Below, one piece after another: positions 9,253 to 18,409 of a stretch of DNA of 64,000 nucleotides. The position numbers and the translations under genes are program-made. How positions within the stretch are numbered: the stretch's first letter is position 1; each line of letters opens with the position of its first letter. The stretch comes from Hydrocarboniphaga effusa AP103. Lineage in GTDB: Bacteria > Pseudomonadota > Gammaproteobacteria > Nevskiales > Nevskiaceae. The notes under the pieces were generated by a model. It was not told the origin of the DNA, did not search any database, and saw only the letters and a list, made by a program, of their open reading frames with translations. Location: positions 310,001-374,000 of the forward strand of contig NZ_AKGD01000001.1 of assembly GCF_000271305.1 (NCBI RefSeq), read 5' to 3'.

Positions 9253-10248
9253 ATGCGCAGACGCCAGCTGACCCGCAACGCCGATTGCGACGACATCCTG
9301 CACTGGCTCGATGCGCACAGCGTCAGCGTCACGCAAGGCCTGCCTGCGCAGCTGCTCAACAAGCGCTGGGAGCAGGCCGGGCGCTCGACCGCCCAGCTCG
9401 GGCCGGCGCTCAAGCTGCTGTTCGATCAGGACTGGGTCGCGATCACGCCGGACCTCGATCCGCCGCACCTGCGGTTTTCGAGCGAGGGCTTTCGCAAGCT
9501 CATCGAAGCGCCGCTGATCGAGGAGCCCGCAGCCGTCGCGGAGGCGATCGCCGAAGCCGCGCCGGTCGCCTCCGCATCGGCGGCGGAACGCCCCGTCACC
9601 GTGCCGGCGGCGCCCTCGACTGCGGCTCCGGCCGCCGCCACGTTCCGTGGCCCGAGCGAGCTGCGCCTGCGCAACGACATTCTCGGTATCTATCGCGAAC
9701 TCAAGCTCAAGGCCGGCGCGAGGCTGATCGGCATGACCTTGTCGCGCTACTGGCAGGAGCTCGGCAATCGCGCGGGTGATCTGCGCGATGGGATCGACGT
9801 GCTCGTGCGCGACGGCTTCCTGCAACCGCGCATGGTCGGCATCGACAAGCACTGGATGCTGACCGAGGAGGGCGCGCACTTCATGGCCGGCGCGCAAACC
9901 CCGGCCTCGCTTTCGCGACTCGCCCCGCCGCTCGACAGGGTTTCCCCGACCCCGCCGGCCGACGAGCTGCGCCTGCTGACCTCGCGTGTGCTCGTCGCCG
10001 AGCTCGGCCCCGGCGAGAGCCGGCTCGACTACACGCTGCTGCGCCCGGCCTGGATGCAGCGCACACGCCTGGACGACAACGCGCTGCTGCATGGCCTCGA
10101 CATGCTGCACAAGCTCTCATGCGTGCAGCTGCACGAAGGCCGGCCGCTCGATATCGAAATCACCGCGGCCGGTCGCACGCTCGCTTCGCAGGAAACGCCC
10201 AAGCTCGCCAAGGTGCTGTCGCTGCTCAACAAGGCTTTGGGCGGTTAA
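9253..10248 (+). CDS. Protein of three winged-helix-like repeats, unknown function
   Basis: A 331-residue protein with a good ribosome site (GAGGAG) before the ATG. I see three related modules: residues about 10-88, 138-216 and 240-325. Each runs helix, helix, a WxxLG/LxxGxxxL turn, a recognition-type helix (LDxLVRDGFLQP, LDMLHKLSCVQL), a short strand pair and a closing TEEG/TAAG/SSEG turn. This looks like tandem winged-helix domains, with an Ala/Pro linker at about 94-133. I do not recognise a named family; DNA binding is inference. Confidence 0.7.
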   Translation: MRRRQLTRNADCDDILHWLDAHSVSVTQGLPAQLLNKRWEQAGRSTAQLGPALKLLFDQDWVAITPDLDPPHLRFSSEGFRKLIEAPLIEEPAAVAEAIAEAAPVASASAAERPVTVPAAPSTAAPAAATFRGPSELRLRNDILGIYRELKLKAGARLIGMTLSRYWQELGNRAGDLRDGIDVLVRDGFLQPRMVGIDKHWMLTEEGAHFMAGAQTPASLSRLAPPLDRVSPTPPADELRLLTSRVLVAELGPGESRLDYTLLRPAWMQRTRLDDNALLHGLDMLHKLSCVQLHEGRPLDIEITAAGRTLASQETPKLAKVLSLLNKALGG

Positions 10249-10689
10249 TTAGCCTGAGCTTTCGACCGCGCAGCCCGGCAACGGCTGGCTGCAATTGACC
10301 ATCCAGGCGACGCCGTAGCGATCGACCAGCTGCCCGTAGCGCTGGGCCCAGAAGGTCTCGGCCAGCGGCATCTGAATCTGCGCACCAGGCGACAAGGCAG
10401 CGAACACGCGCTCGGCCTCGGCCGGTGTGGCGACATCGGCCACGACATGAGCGCCCTGCACCGGCACGTGCGGATGTTCGGGCGTTCCATCCGTGCCCAT
10501 GATGTCGTGTCCGTCGACATCGAGGCAGGCGTGCATGATCTTGCTGCGCGACGCTTCGGAAACGTATTCGCTGGCCGGCGTTTCGCCGAAGCTCATCATC
10601 GCCGTGATCTTGCCGCCGAGCGCCTGGGCATAGAACTCGAAGGCCTCGCGGCAGTTGCCGTCGAAGCTCAGGTAGGTGTTCAGTTTCAT
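10249..10689 (-). CDS. VOC family protein (PhnB-like)
   Basis: A 146-residue glyoxalase/bleomycin-resistance fold protein of the PhnB-like group. It opens with KLNTYLSFDGNCREAFEFY and contains FGETPASE, the HACLDVDGHDIMGTD segment and the closing QRYGQLVDRYGVAWMVN that mark this group. The start at 10689 has a clear AAGGAG site. Its stop abuts the stop of the convergent gene at 10248 with no bases between. Reaction unknown. Confidence 0.88.
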   Translation of the reverse strand: MKLNTYLSFDGNCREAFEFYAQALGGKITAMMSFGETPASEYVSEASRSKIMHACLDVDGHDIMGTDGTPEHPHVPVQGAHVVADVATPAEAERVFAALSPGAQIQMPLAETFWAQRYGQLVDRYGVAWMVNCSQPLPGCAVESSG

Positions 10690-10888
10690 TACCGCTCTCC
10701 TTGCAGGTTCATTTGCGGGAGCCTCGCCGCGAGACTCTATGAACACGTCGAATCGGGCTCGCAAAAATCGACAGAACAATCGACACGCGCGATGATTTTT
10801 TACGCCCGCCTGCTAAGTCCGTAAACGCGCTTGATTTTTAGTGCGCCGCTCGTGACGATCGAAGGCACTTAAGGAACCAGGAACACTC

Positions 10889-11242
10889 ATGCCGTACACG
10901 ATGCTGATCATCGAACCGCGCGGCCAACGCGCCGAACGCGGGCCCGAACAAGGTGCCCAGGTCTACGAGCAGATGCTGGCCTTCGGCGCCCAGCTCAAGG
11001 AGCGCGGGCTGCTGATCGAGGCTCAGTCGCTCAAGACCGACTCGGCCGGCGTCCGGCTGCAGGTTCGCGCCGGCAAGCGCACGCTCGTCGATGGCCCGTT
11101 TTCAGAGGCCAAGGAAATGATCGGCGGTTTCTTCCTGCTCGATTGCGAAACGCGCGAGCAGGCGCTGGAGATCGCGGCCGCTTGCCCGGCGGCGCAGTAC
11201 GCGACCATCGAGATTCGCGAAAACGGCCCCTGCTTTACCTGA
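10889..11242 (+). CDS. YciI-family protein
   Basis: A 117-residue member of the YCII-related group that resembles dehydrochlorinase-fold proteins and the DGPF domain. It shows MPYTMLIIEPRG at the start and the family hallmark VDGPFSEAKEMIGGFFLL. Such proteins often accompany sigma factors or PhnB-like VOC proteins; here a PhnB-like gene lies 199 bases away on the other strand, but no sigma factor is present. Confidence 0.86.
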   Translation: MPYTMLIIEPRGQRAERGPEQGAQVYEQMLAFGAQLKERGLLIEAQSLKTDSAGVRLQVRAGKRTLVDGPFSEAKEMIGGFFLLDCETREQALEIAAACPAAQYATIEIRENGPCFT

Positions 11243-11263
11243 GCGGCCGGTGCACTCGGCGGA

Positions 11264-11635
11264 TCAGGCCGCCAGTATCGACTCGATGAGCTGGATCACC
11301 GCTTCGATGCGATACGGCTTGGTGATGAAGCCCTGTGCGACCTTCGAAGGCTCGATGTCCGCCGGCAGGGCGGCGCTCGTGAGAATCACCGGAATCGCGG
11401 CGAGCGCCGGCTGGGCGCGCATGGCCTGGATCAGCTCGAGGCCATTGACGTGCGGCATCATGAAATCGGTCAAGACGATATCGGGCCGTTCGCGCGCGAG
11501 CTGTTGCAGGGCGCGCTCGCCGTTGGCCGCCTGGCTCACGCGATAGCCCGACATCTCCAGCAGCAGCGCTACCGTCGTGAGAGTGCCCGGCTCGTCCTCG
11601 ACGAGCAACACGTGGGGCGGCGCTTTGGCGCTCAT
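11264..11635 (-). CDS. Receiver-only (CheY-like) response regulator
   Basis: A 123-residue single receiver domain: acidic pair ED near residues 13-14, phospho-acceptor Asp in LTDFMMP, the Thr/Ser switch in ILTSA and the conserved Lys in ITKPY. No output domain. It begins two bases after the KaiC-like gene stop, so both are in one operon and this receiver is the likely phosphorylation partner or input for that ATPase. Confidence 0.92.
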   Translation of the reverse strand: MSAKAPPHVLLVEDEPGTLTTVALLLEMSGYRVSQAANGERALQQLARERPDIVLTDFMMPHVNGLELIQAMRAQPALAAIPVILTSAALPADIEPSKVAQGFITKPYRIEAVIQLIESILAA

Positions 11636-11637
11636 TT

Positions 11638-13122
11638 TCAGCCCTGCTCGCTGCGAGCCTGGCGATGAGCCTGACCTGAAAGCAACCCTTCCATGGGCCC
11701 TGGTAGCGCCTGAAGCTGCAGCCCTTCGGACGTGATCGAGATTTCGCGAATGGACGGGTCGAAGCCGCTCTCGCGGACCTTGACCACGGACAGGATGCGG
11801 CGCAGTTCGGAATCGAGCTCGATGTAACGCATGAGCATGATGTTCTCAGCGACCGCTGAAACGGCGCCGAATGCAATCGACGTCTCGCCGCCGACCAGCT
11901 GCGGGCTCTCCGACGTGAAGATCGAGGTCACGCCCATTTCGCGCAAGGCATTGGTCAGCGCGGCAAGAAACGGAGCGAGGCGGTCCGGGTAGATCGCCGA
12001 TTGCTCGATCGCATCGAACCCGTCGACGAACAGGCGCTTGACCCCACGCCGGCGCACTGCCGCGAGCAGGCGGTAGCCGATGTCGTCGAGCAGCGTGTCG
12101 GTCAGCGATTGCCACTGCGTTTCGACGATGCCGTCGTCGCAGAGCCGGGGCAGCACCAGGCCATTGCCATCGGCCTTGCGGCGAATGCGCGCGGGTGTTT
12201 CGTAGAAGCTGTACACCAGCCCGGGCTCCTCGGCCGAAGACTGGCTGACGAACTGCAGGCCCAGCGTGGTCTTGCCGATGCCGGTCGGACCGATCAGCAA
12301 GGTGCTCGACCCTCGCGGCAGGCCGCCGCCGATCATCGTGTCGAGTTCGGGCGCACCGGTGCTCAAGCGCTGGCCGTAGTGCCCGTTCTCGGGAGCGAGC
12401 GCCGTGACGGTCTCCAGGCGCGGCAATACCTGCACGCCTTCATTGGAGATCAGCATCATGTGCCGGCCCATGATGAAGCCGCTGCCGCGAAACTTGTGGA
12501 CCTGGAAGTAGCGATAGCTGCGGTAGTCGAGCGTCATGGTGCCGATCTCGAACCAGCCGTCCACCATCGTGAACTCGGGGCTCGTCGCCCCGCGGCGGCT
12601 GCTGGTCAGCAGCAGGATGGTGCTGCCGAGCAGGTTGGCGAGAATGGCGAGATCGTTGACGAACTTGCGGAAGTCACGCTCCGAGCCAACGCTTTCCTCG
12701 AGCGCGAACAGGCCGTCGACGACGATGGTGCGCGCGCCGAGGCGGCGGCTCTCGCCGTTGAGCAGACGCAGGATGCCGCGCAGGCCATCGCTCTGCAGAT
12801 CGTCGAAGCCGCTGACGTAGTAGACCGAATCGGGCACTTGCGTACCGTCGTAGAAACTCATGCCTTCGAGATGCTGCATGAGCCGCGAATGCGACTCGGC
12901 GAGCAGCGTCACGTACAGCGCTTTTTCGCCATGCCGCGCGCGGTGAAAGCACAGCTGGTTCGAGAAGATGGTCTTGCCAGCTCCCGGCGTGCCCTGGACG
13001 ATATAGACCGAGCCGGCTACCAGGCCGCCGTGCAACACGCTGTCCAGACCGAAGATACCTGTGGAGATCCGGCCGGCCCCGTTCTGGTTCCCGGCCACGA
13101 TTCCTGCGCCGCCCTGACTCAC
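11638..13122 (-). CDS. KaiC-like double RecA-fold ATPase
   Basis: A 494-residue protein with two KaiC/RadA-type domains. Domain 1 has RISTGIFGLDSVLHGGL and P-loop GTPGAGKT (44-51); domain 2 has LSTGAPELDTMIGGGL and P-loop GPTGIGKT (278-285), then the VRESGFDPSIRE loop that in KaiC lies at the subunit interface. The start is the GTG at 13122 with AGGAGA before it. KaiC-like proteins outside cyanobacteria are usually signal ATPases. It is followed at two bases by a CheY-like receiver, and no kaiA or kaiB is present. Confidence 0.9.
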   Translation of the reverse strand: MSQGGAGIVAGNQNGAGRISTGIFGLDSVLHGGLVAGSVYIVQGTPGAGKTIFSNQLCFHRARHGEKALYVTLLAESHSRLMQHLEGMSFYDGTQVPDSVYYVSGFDDLQSDGLRGILRLLNGESRRLGARTIVVDGLFALEESVGSERDFRKFVNDLAILANLLGSTILLLTSSRRGATSPEFTMVDGWFEIGTMTLDYRSYRYFQVHKFRGSGFIMGRHMMLISNEGVQVLPRLETVTALAPENGHYGQRLSTGAPELDTMIGGGLPRGSSTLLIGPTGIGKTTLGLQFVSQSSAEEPGLVYSFYETPARIRRKADGNGLVLPRLCDDGIVETQWQSLTDTLLDDIGYRLLAAVRRRGVKRLFVDGFDAIEQSAIYPDRLAPFLAALTNALREMGVTSIFTSESPQLVGGETSIAFGAVSAVAENIMLMRYIELDSELRRILSVVKVRESGFDPSIREISITSEGLQLQALPGPMEGLLSGQAHRQARSEQG

Positions 13123-13300
13123 AAACTTCTCCTGACTCCTCGCGCGATGGGCGAAGGCTAACAGATGACGTGCGCGATGATGCGGACACCCCGTCGGCGG
13201 GCTCCGCCGATGTCCGCGAGCCACCCAGCCCGCGACGAGTCAGCTGCACATCCCTAAGCTTCGGACACCACTCATTCACCGAGCCGCGGAGATTCTCGCC

Positions 13301-14020
13301 ATGTCCACGTTGCTGTCATTGCCCGACACCGTCGAACAGCGCCTCGACGCGAACTCCGAGACGAGCGCCCTGCGGATGGCGGCCGATATCGCGACCGAAC
13401 TCGACGGCGCTGTTCAGCAACGCGGCCAGGCGACGCTGATTGTCTCTGGAGGCCGCAGCCCGATCGCATTCTTCCAAGCCTTGTCGGGCGCGATGCTCGA
13501 TTGGTCGAAAATCACCGTGAGCCTGGCCGACGAGCGCTGGGTTCCCTCCGATCATGCGGACAGCAATGCCCGGCTAGTTCGCGAGCATTTGCTCCGAGGG
13601 CCGGCTGCGGCCGCGCACTTCGTCCCGCTGGCCCATGCGGACAGCGCTCCGGAGGCCGCGCTAGCGCGTGTCGAGCGAGAGTTCGCCGCCCTGCCTTCGC
13701 CGTTCGACGTAGTGGTGCTGGGCATGGGCGATGACGCGCACACCGCCTCGCTGTTCCCGAACCTTCCCGAAACCGAGCGCGCGCTCGATCCGGCAGGCCC
13801 CGCCACGCTTGCGATCATCCGTCCAAGCACGGCTCCGCACGCCCGCATCACGCTGACGCTCGCAGCGCTCAAGCGCAGCCGGCGCATCGTGCTGCAGATT
13901 CAGGGAAGCAAGAAGCGCGAGGTGATCGAAGCGGCCGTCGGCCAACCGGCGCTGCGTTGTCCGATCGCTGCGATCTTGTCGCTACGCGAGATCCCGGTGC
14001 GGCTGTACTACTCGGACTGA
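13301..14020 (+). CDS. pgl: 6-phosphogluconolactonase
   Basis: Hydrolyses 6-phosphogluconolactone to 6-phosphogluconate, the second step of the oxidative pentose phosphate and Entner-Doudoroff routes. The 239-residue protein has the DevB-type motifs: VSGGRSPIAFFQAL, SLADERWVPSDHADSN and VLGMGDDAHTASLFP, then TLTLAAL near the C-terminus. No zwf, edd or eda lies nearby, so it is not in the common sugar-acid operon. Confidence 0.95.
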   Translation: MSTLLSLPDTVEQRLDANSETSALRMAADIATELDGAVQQRGQATLIVSGGRSPIAFFQALSGAMLDWSKITVSLADERWVPSDHADSNARLVREHLLRGPAAAAHFVPLAHADSAPEAALARVEREFAALPSPFDVVVLGMGDDAHTASLFPNLPETERALDPAGPATLAIIRPSTAPHARITLTLAALKRSRRIVLQIQGSKKREVIEAAVGQPALRCPIAAILSLREIPVRLYYSD

Positions 14021-14050
14021 ATTTCGCGAGCAGTTTCGGCAAAGCAATCC

Positions 14051-14428
14051 TCAGATCTCGCCGCTTTCGAGCCGCGCCGCGTCCTCGGCCGCTGCGAGCT
14101 TGGCCCGCATCACCGCGAGGCTGTTGTCGAGATGGTTGACCTGCTCCTGCAGGTGTTGGGCGAGAACTTCGAGTCCGGCCGACTGCTGGGCGTAGTGCAA
14201 CTCCTGGGCGACCGAATTGCGAACCTCCTGCACCGCCCGGATGCGCGCCGCTTCGGTCATCACCGTCGAGAGTTGCAGGCTCAGATGCTCGGCCACCATG
14301 AGCCGTGAATGCAGCAGGGCGAACTGGCCGTCGAGCTGAGCGATGCGGTCCGTCAACGGCTTCAGATAAGCTCGCAGCCACTGTTCCAGCGATGCCTGCT
14401 CCGCGCTTTCCATTCCTTTCCCCGCCAC
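14051..14428 (-). CDS. Coiled-coil protein, unknown function
   Basis: A 125-residue (or 120 if the ATG at 14413 is used) helical protein. Two long heptad-rich stretches, residues about 10-60 and 75-120, suggest a coiled coil; no signal peptide or membrane segment. It runs convergently with pgl, 30 bases away. I do not recognise the family. Confidence 0.6.
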   Translation of the reverse strand: MAGKGMESAEQASLEQWLRAYLKPLTDRIAQLDGQFALLHSRLMVAEHLSLQLSTVMTEAARIRAVQEVRNSVAQELHYAQQSAGLEVLAQHLQEQVNHLDNSLAVMRAKLAAAEDAARLESGEI

Positions 14429-14922
14429 GCCTCGCAGCCTGCAGGCTCAGCGGCCTCCATGGATCCCCGCAGGCTGTCGTTGTGCATGAGTCGCTGACCG
14501 CTGAAAAGAGCCTAACAAGAAGGACTTGCCCACCCTATGGGGAATAGTCCTCAGCAGAACGGACGCAAATCTCTCTATCGGGCCGGGCCTTTTCGTGGGG
14601 CGCTGAGCCTTACGGCTACCTCACGCAGATCGAAAAAAATTTTGGAACTACCTGCTCGAACCCGAGTCATACGCAAGCAGGGTTCGCAGTCGCCCTGCTT
14701 GCAGTCGGACCGCTTCTCTCCCGTTCCGACCGCTCCACGCCCGCGGTGCCGGCCACTCCCTCCGGTTATCGCGGGCTCTTTGTTTGCGCTCCCGCCAAAC
14801 CCATCGCCAGTCGCAGGTTCGCCCTGCGCTGCGCCCTCGTTGTATAGTTTTTTATATAACGATACGTTGCTGGCGAATTGGCAATCGATCCGAGCCTTTC
14901 CGGATCCAGAACAGGGGTTGAT
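14429..14922. other. Intergenic region upstream of the TonB receptor gene
   Basis: About 490 bases without a convincing gene. The open frames that cross it have no ribosome site and unlike composition. The left part is ordinary GC-rich sequence; the right end (14841-14866) is a sharply AT-rich block described separately. Confidence 0.5.
14841..14866 (+). promoter_or_regulatory. AT-rich imperfect palindrome before TonB receptor
   Basis: TATAGTT and AACGATA face each other across about eight AT bases, giving an imperfect inverted repeat 57 bases before the receptor ATG. The block is far more AT-rich than its surroundings, as expected for a promoter or a Fur/Zur-type metal repressor site. A related block with the same TATCGTTAT word lies before the facing operon at 18969-18996. 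Confidence 0.5.
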
Positions 14923-17103
14923 ATGCGGAGAGTGGGGAGCCACCAGCTCGGCGCGTTCGCGTCGGCATTGATCGCGGTGTTTTCAAGCGGCGCGGCGCAG
15001 GCACAGGCCGCGGCGGCCGCCGGGCCGAGCAAAACCTTCACGCTCGGAACCGTCGAGGTGATCGGCACTGCCGAGTCCGACGCCACCGCGCTGACCACCG
15101 AGACGGTCGACGTCGAACAGATGCTCGCGCTGCATCGCGACGATCTGGCCGAAGCGCTCGACCTCGTTCCCGGCGTGGCCCTGCAGAATCTCGGCCAGCG
15201 CCGCGAACGCCTGATCGCCCTGCGCGGGTTTTCGAGCCGCCAGGTGCCGCTGTTCATCGACGGCGTGCCGGTCTACGTGCCGTACGACGGCAATGTCGAT
15301 CTCGCGCGTTTCGGCATCGATTACGTTTCGGAGATCGTCGTCAGCAAAGGCCTGGGCTCGCTGCTCTATGGCCCGAACGCGCTCGGCGGCGCCATCAACG
15401 TGATCAGCCGCAAGCCCACCGCCCCGCTCGAAATCTTCGCGCGCGCGAGCGCCGAGTTCGACGACGACTTCGGCGACATCGAGCAGCGCGGATCGGTGTC
15501 GGTCGGCGGCGCGCGCGGCGCCTGGTACGGCAATTTCACCGTCTCGCATGCGGATTCCGAAGGCTATCGCCTGTCCGATGATTTCAGGCGACAAGGTCCG
15601 TTGCCGCTGAATGCCAGCCCATCCAACCATGAAGATGGAGGCGCACGCGACAACGCCGACAGCCGCGACACCGTCATCAGCGCCAAGATCGGCTTCGTGC
15701 CGAACGCGGACAACGAATTCGCGCTGAGCTACTACCGCCAGCAAGGCGACAAGAACGATCCGCTGTACTCGAGCAACTATCTCAACCAGTACGCCTGCGA
15801 CGCCGACAACGACCCGAGCACGCCGGACACCAACTGCTCGCGCCCCGATGGCGTGGCGTTGCGTTACTGGCAATGGCCGTACTGGAACAAGGAGAGCTTC
15901 TACTTCGTCGCCCGCAATGCGGTGACTTCGCAGGGCGCGCTGCGCTGGAGGCTGTTCCACGACAGCTTCAAGAATTCGCTGGAGTCGTTCCGCAACGCCT
16001 CCTACACCTACGAAACCGGAACGTTGCCGGGCTACGTTTTCTACGGCAGCCAGTACGACGATTACACCTACGGCGGCGGCGCGGACTTCGAATGGCGCTG
16101 GAGCGATCTGCACACCACGCGCATCGCCAGCCATTATCGCCAGGACGTGCATCGCGAATCGCAGCGGCAGCCCGCGCTGCCCGAACAGCGCCTGGAGATT
16201 CCGACCTACGACGTCGCCATCGAACATGAGTGGAAGCTCACGCCGCAGCTCACGCTCACGCCCGGCTATTCGTTTCTGCGTCAACCGGGCCGAACGGTGC
16301 AGATCTACGACAGCAGATCGCAGACTTTCAACCCGCAGTCGGTCGACGATGCCGATGCTCACAACGCACAGATCATCGGCACCTGGCGCCTCGACGACAG
16401 CCAGTCCTTCGTGGCCGGCGTGAGCCGCAAAACGCGTTTCCCGACGCTCAAGGACCGCTTTTCGGGCGGGCTCGGAACCGTCAGGCCGAACCCGGCGCTC
16501 AAGCGTGAAATCGCCGACCACTACGAAATAGGCTACGAGTTGCGGCGCGAGCGCTGGGGCGGCAGGATCGCGCTGTTCCAGAGCGAGCTCGACGACGCCA
16601 TCCAGAGCGTGACCCTGCTCACTCCGCCCGCCCCGGCCGAACCACCGTGTCCGAACTCGACGACCACCTGTACGCAGTTGCAGAACGTCGGCAAGCAGCG
16701 CCATCGCGGCGTGGAACTGTCGGCCACCGCCACTCCGATCGACGCGCTCACGCTGATCGCGCAGGCCAACTTCGTCGACATCGACAACCGCGGCCAGAAC
16801 AGCGCGGTGAAGATCACCGGAACGCCGGACGCCATCTATCGCCTGCGCGCCGACTGGAACTTGCTGCCGCAATGGCGCCTGCGTCTCGATGCGCAGCATG
16901 AGGCCGATCGTTTCAGCAACAGCACGGGCACACGCGTTGCCGAATCGTTCACGGTCGCCAACGCGTTTCTGCGGTTCTCACCGGTGACGAGCGTCGGCAT
17001 CGACATCGGCGTTCGCAACCTCACCGACGAGCTCTACGCTTACGACGAAGGCTATTACGAAGCCGGCCGCACCTGGCTCGCGCAGGTCGACTATCGCTAT
17101 TGA
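14923..17103 (+). CDS. TonB-dependent outer-membrane receptor
   Basis: A 726-residue receptor. A signal peptide ends near SSGAAQAQA, a TonB-box-like stretch follows (GTVEVIGT), then the plug domain (about 60-170, with PGVALQNLGQRRERLIALRG and GPNALGGAINVISRKP) and a 22-strand-type barrel ending in the aromatic terminus VDYRY. I start at the ATG at 14923 with GGGG before it. The barrel has an NPALKREIADHYEIGYE segment typical of catecholate or metal receptors, but the ligand is not readable. It converges on the di-heme oxidoreductase gene, 10 bases apart. Confidence 0.92.
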   Translation: MRRVGSHQLGAFASALIAVFSSGAAQAQAAAAAGPSKTFTLGTVEVIGTAESDATALTTETVDVEQMLALHRDDLAEALDLVPGVALQNLGQRRERLIALRGFSSRQVPLFIDGVPVYVPYDGNVDLARFGIDYVSEIVVSKGLGSLLYGPNALGGAINVISRKPTAPLEIFARASAEFDDDFGDIEQRGSVSVGGARGAWYGNFTVSHADSEGYRLSDDFRRQGPLPLNASPSNHEDGGARDNADSRDTVISAKIGFVPNADNEFALSYYRQQGDKNDPLYSSNYLNQYACDADNDPSTPDTNCSRPDGVALRYWQWPYWNKESFYFVARNAVTSQGALRWRLFHDSFKNSLESFRNASYTYETGTLPGYVFYGSQYDDYTYGGGADFEWRWSDLHTTRIASHYRQDVHRESQRQPALPEQRLEIPTYDVAIEHEWKLTPQLTLTPGYSFLRQPGRTVQIYDSRSQTFNPQSVDDADAHNAQIIGTWRLDDSQSFVAGVSRKTRFPTLKDRFSGGLGTVRPNPALKREIADHYEIGYELRRERWGGRIALFQSELDDAIQSVTLLTPPAPAEPPCPNSTTTCTQLQNVGKQRHRGVELSATATPIDALTLIAQANFVDIDNRGQNSAVKITGTPDAIYRLRADWNLLPQWRLRLDAQHEADRFSNSTGTRVAESFTVANAFLRFSPVTSVGIDIGVRNLTDELYAYDEGYYEAGRTWLAQVDYRY

Positions 17104-17113
17104 CGATGCGTCT

Positions 17114-18409
17114 TCAAAGCCCTTCGACCCAGCTCGACAGTCGCTGACGTCGCGATGCATCGAGCTTCTCGAAGCGGCGGCGCGCAGCCGCCGCTTCGCC
17201 GTCGTGCCAGAGCACCGCTTCTTCGACCGAACGGGCTCGGCCGTCATGCAACAGCGCCCAGGCTCGTCCGCTGCGCCGCACATGATTCAAGCCCCATAAA
17301 GGCGCGGTTCGCCAGCGGCTCGTCACCGGCTTGCCGCTGAGCGTGCGATCGGCAAGCCCCGCGCCGAGATCGTGCAGCAGCAGATCGGTATACGGGGCGA
17401 TCATCTCGGCGCCCACGATGTTTTCGACCGGCAACTGCGGCCGATGACAAGCCGCGCAGCCGGTCGCCACGAACAGCGCAGCGCCGTCCTGCGGTTGCGA
17501 TGCGCTCGCGGCGGGCACCGCGAGCCACTGCTGAAAGCTCACGAGCGCGGCGAGAAATTCGTCTGTCGCTTCCGGCTTTCCGCCATCGGCGGCCTTGCGG
17601 CATTCGCCTTGCGCAGCGGTGCAATCGTCATGCGGAATCGGCGTGGAACCGAGCCCCATTTCGCGAGAGAACGCCCGCGCGGTTTGAGCTTCGATCGACA
17701 CCGCATCGGCCTGCCAGCCAAAGCGGCCAGCACGCTGCAGGCCATTCACTTCACGCCAGGCGACTTGGCCATCGATTCCCGCTTGCCGCCGGGCGATCTC
17801 GACGATCGCCGCATCGGGCACCGCCTGCAGCAAGCCCGCGCCGAACAAGGCAGAAGCCAGCCGCGGCTTGATCAGCGTGTCGCGTGCGAGCGCTCCGTGG
17901 GCGAGCGCATCGATCTCGATACGCGGCGCGCGCAGAGTCCAGGCCGCGCCATCCGCATAACGTCCGGCGCGCTCGATATAGCGCATGCGCACGCGCGCCT
18001 CGGGCGCGTAGCCCTCGATCGCACTCGTGTTGAGCACGTGCCCATAAACCGGATCGCCGACGTCGAACTGCGCAGTCGGCGAACCGAGCTGCACGACGAG
18101 GCCGATCGGCGCGGGCTCATCGCCCGATGCGCCTTGCGCCCGCGCGCCTTCGTTGTGGCAGCCATCGCAAGTCGCTGCGTTGAACAGCGGCCCCAGGCCG
18201 TCGCGCCGGCCCGCTCGCGGCGTTCCGGCGATCACCCATTGCGTGTTGAAGATCGCATGGCCGAGCTCGTAAGCCTCGCGCTGCGCTGCATTCAAAGCGG
18301 TGTACGGCGGCGGATCACGGCGATCGGCAAATTCCGCGCGTCCGAATCCGTTGGCCGCCGTCGCCACCGACGCGCCGGCCCAGAGCAGCGCTGCAAGCCT
18401 CCACTTCAC
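17114..18409 (-). CDS. Di-heme oxidoreductase (DHOR/DUF1111 family)
   Basis: A secreted c-type cytochrome of 431 residues. A signal peptide (WRLAALLWAGASVATAAN) is followed by two heme-attachment motifs, CDGCH and CAACH, in the spacing of the DUF1111 di-heme putative peroxidases. The segment GRFGWQADAVSIEAQTA and the end LLHDGRARSVEEAVLWHDGEA are typical. GTG start overlaps the stop of the gene upstream (GTGA), so translation is coupled. In other bacteria this family sits with metal-uptake genes; here it faces a TonB receptor, which suggests periplasmic redox handling of the imported metal or complex. Confidence 0.9.
   Translation of the reverse strand: MKWRLAALLWAGASVATAANGFGRAEFADRRDPPPYTALNAAQREAYELGHAIFNTQWVIAGTPRAGRRDGLGPLFNAATCDGCHNEGARAQGASGDEPAPIGLVVQLGSPTAQFDVGDPVYGHVLNTSAIEGYAPEARVRMRYIERAGRYADGAAWTLRAPRIEIDALAHGALARDTLIKPRLASALFGAGLLQAVPDAAIVEIARRQAGIDGQVAWREVNGLQRAGRFGWQADAVSIEAQTARAFSREMGLGSTPIPHDDCTAAQGECRKAADGGKPEATDEFLAALVSFQQWLAVPAASASQPQDGAALFVATGCAACHRPQLPVENIVGAEMIAPYTDLLLHDLGAGLADRTLSGKPVTSRWRTAPLWGLNHVRRSGRAWALLHDGRARSVEEAVLWHDGEAAAARRRFEKLDASRRQRLSSWVEGL

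Noticed and set aside
7695..9413. 572-codon open frame opposite selO
   Set aside because: Shadow of selO.
14575..14943. 122-codon minus-strand gene before the TonB receptor
   Set aside because: No ribosome site, overlaps the AT-rich promoter block and the receptor start.
14983..16899. 638-codon open frame opposite the TonB receptor
   Set aside because: Shadow; the receptor on the plus strand has signal peptide, plug and barrel features.
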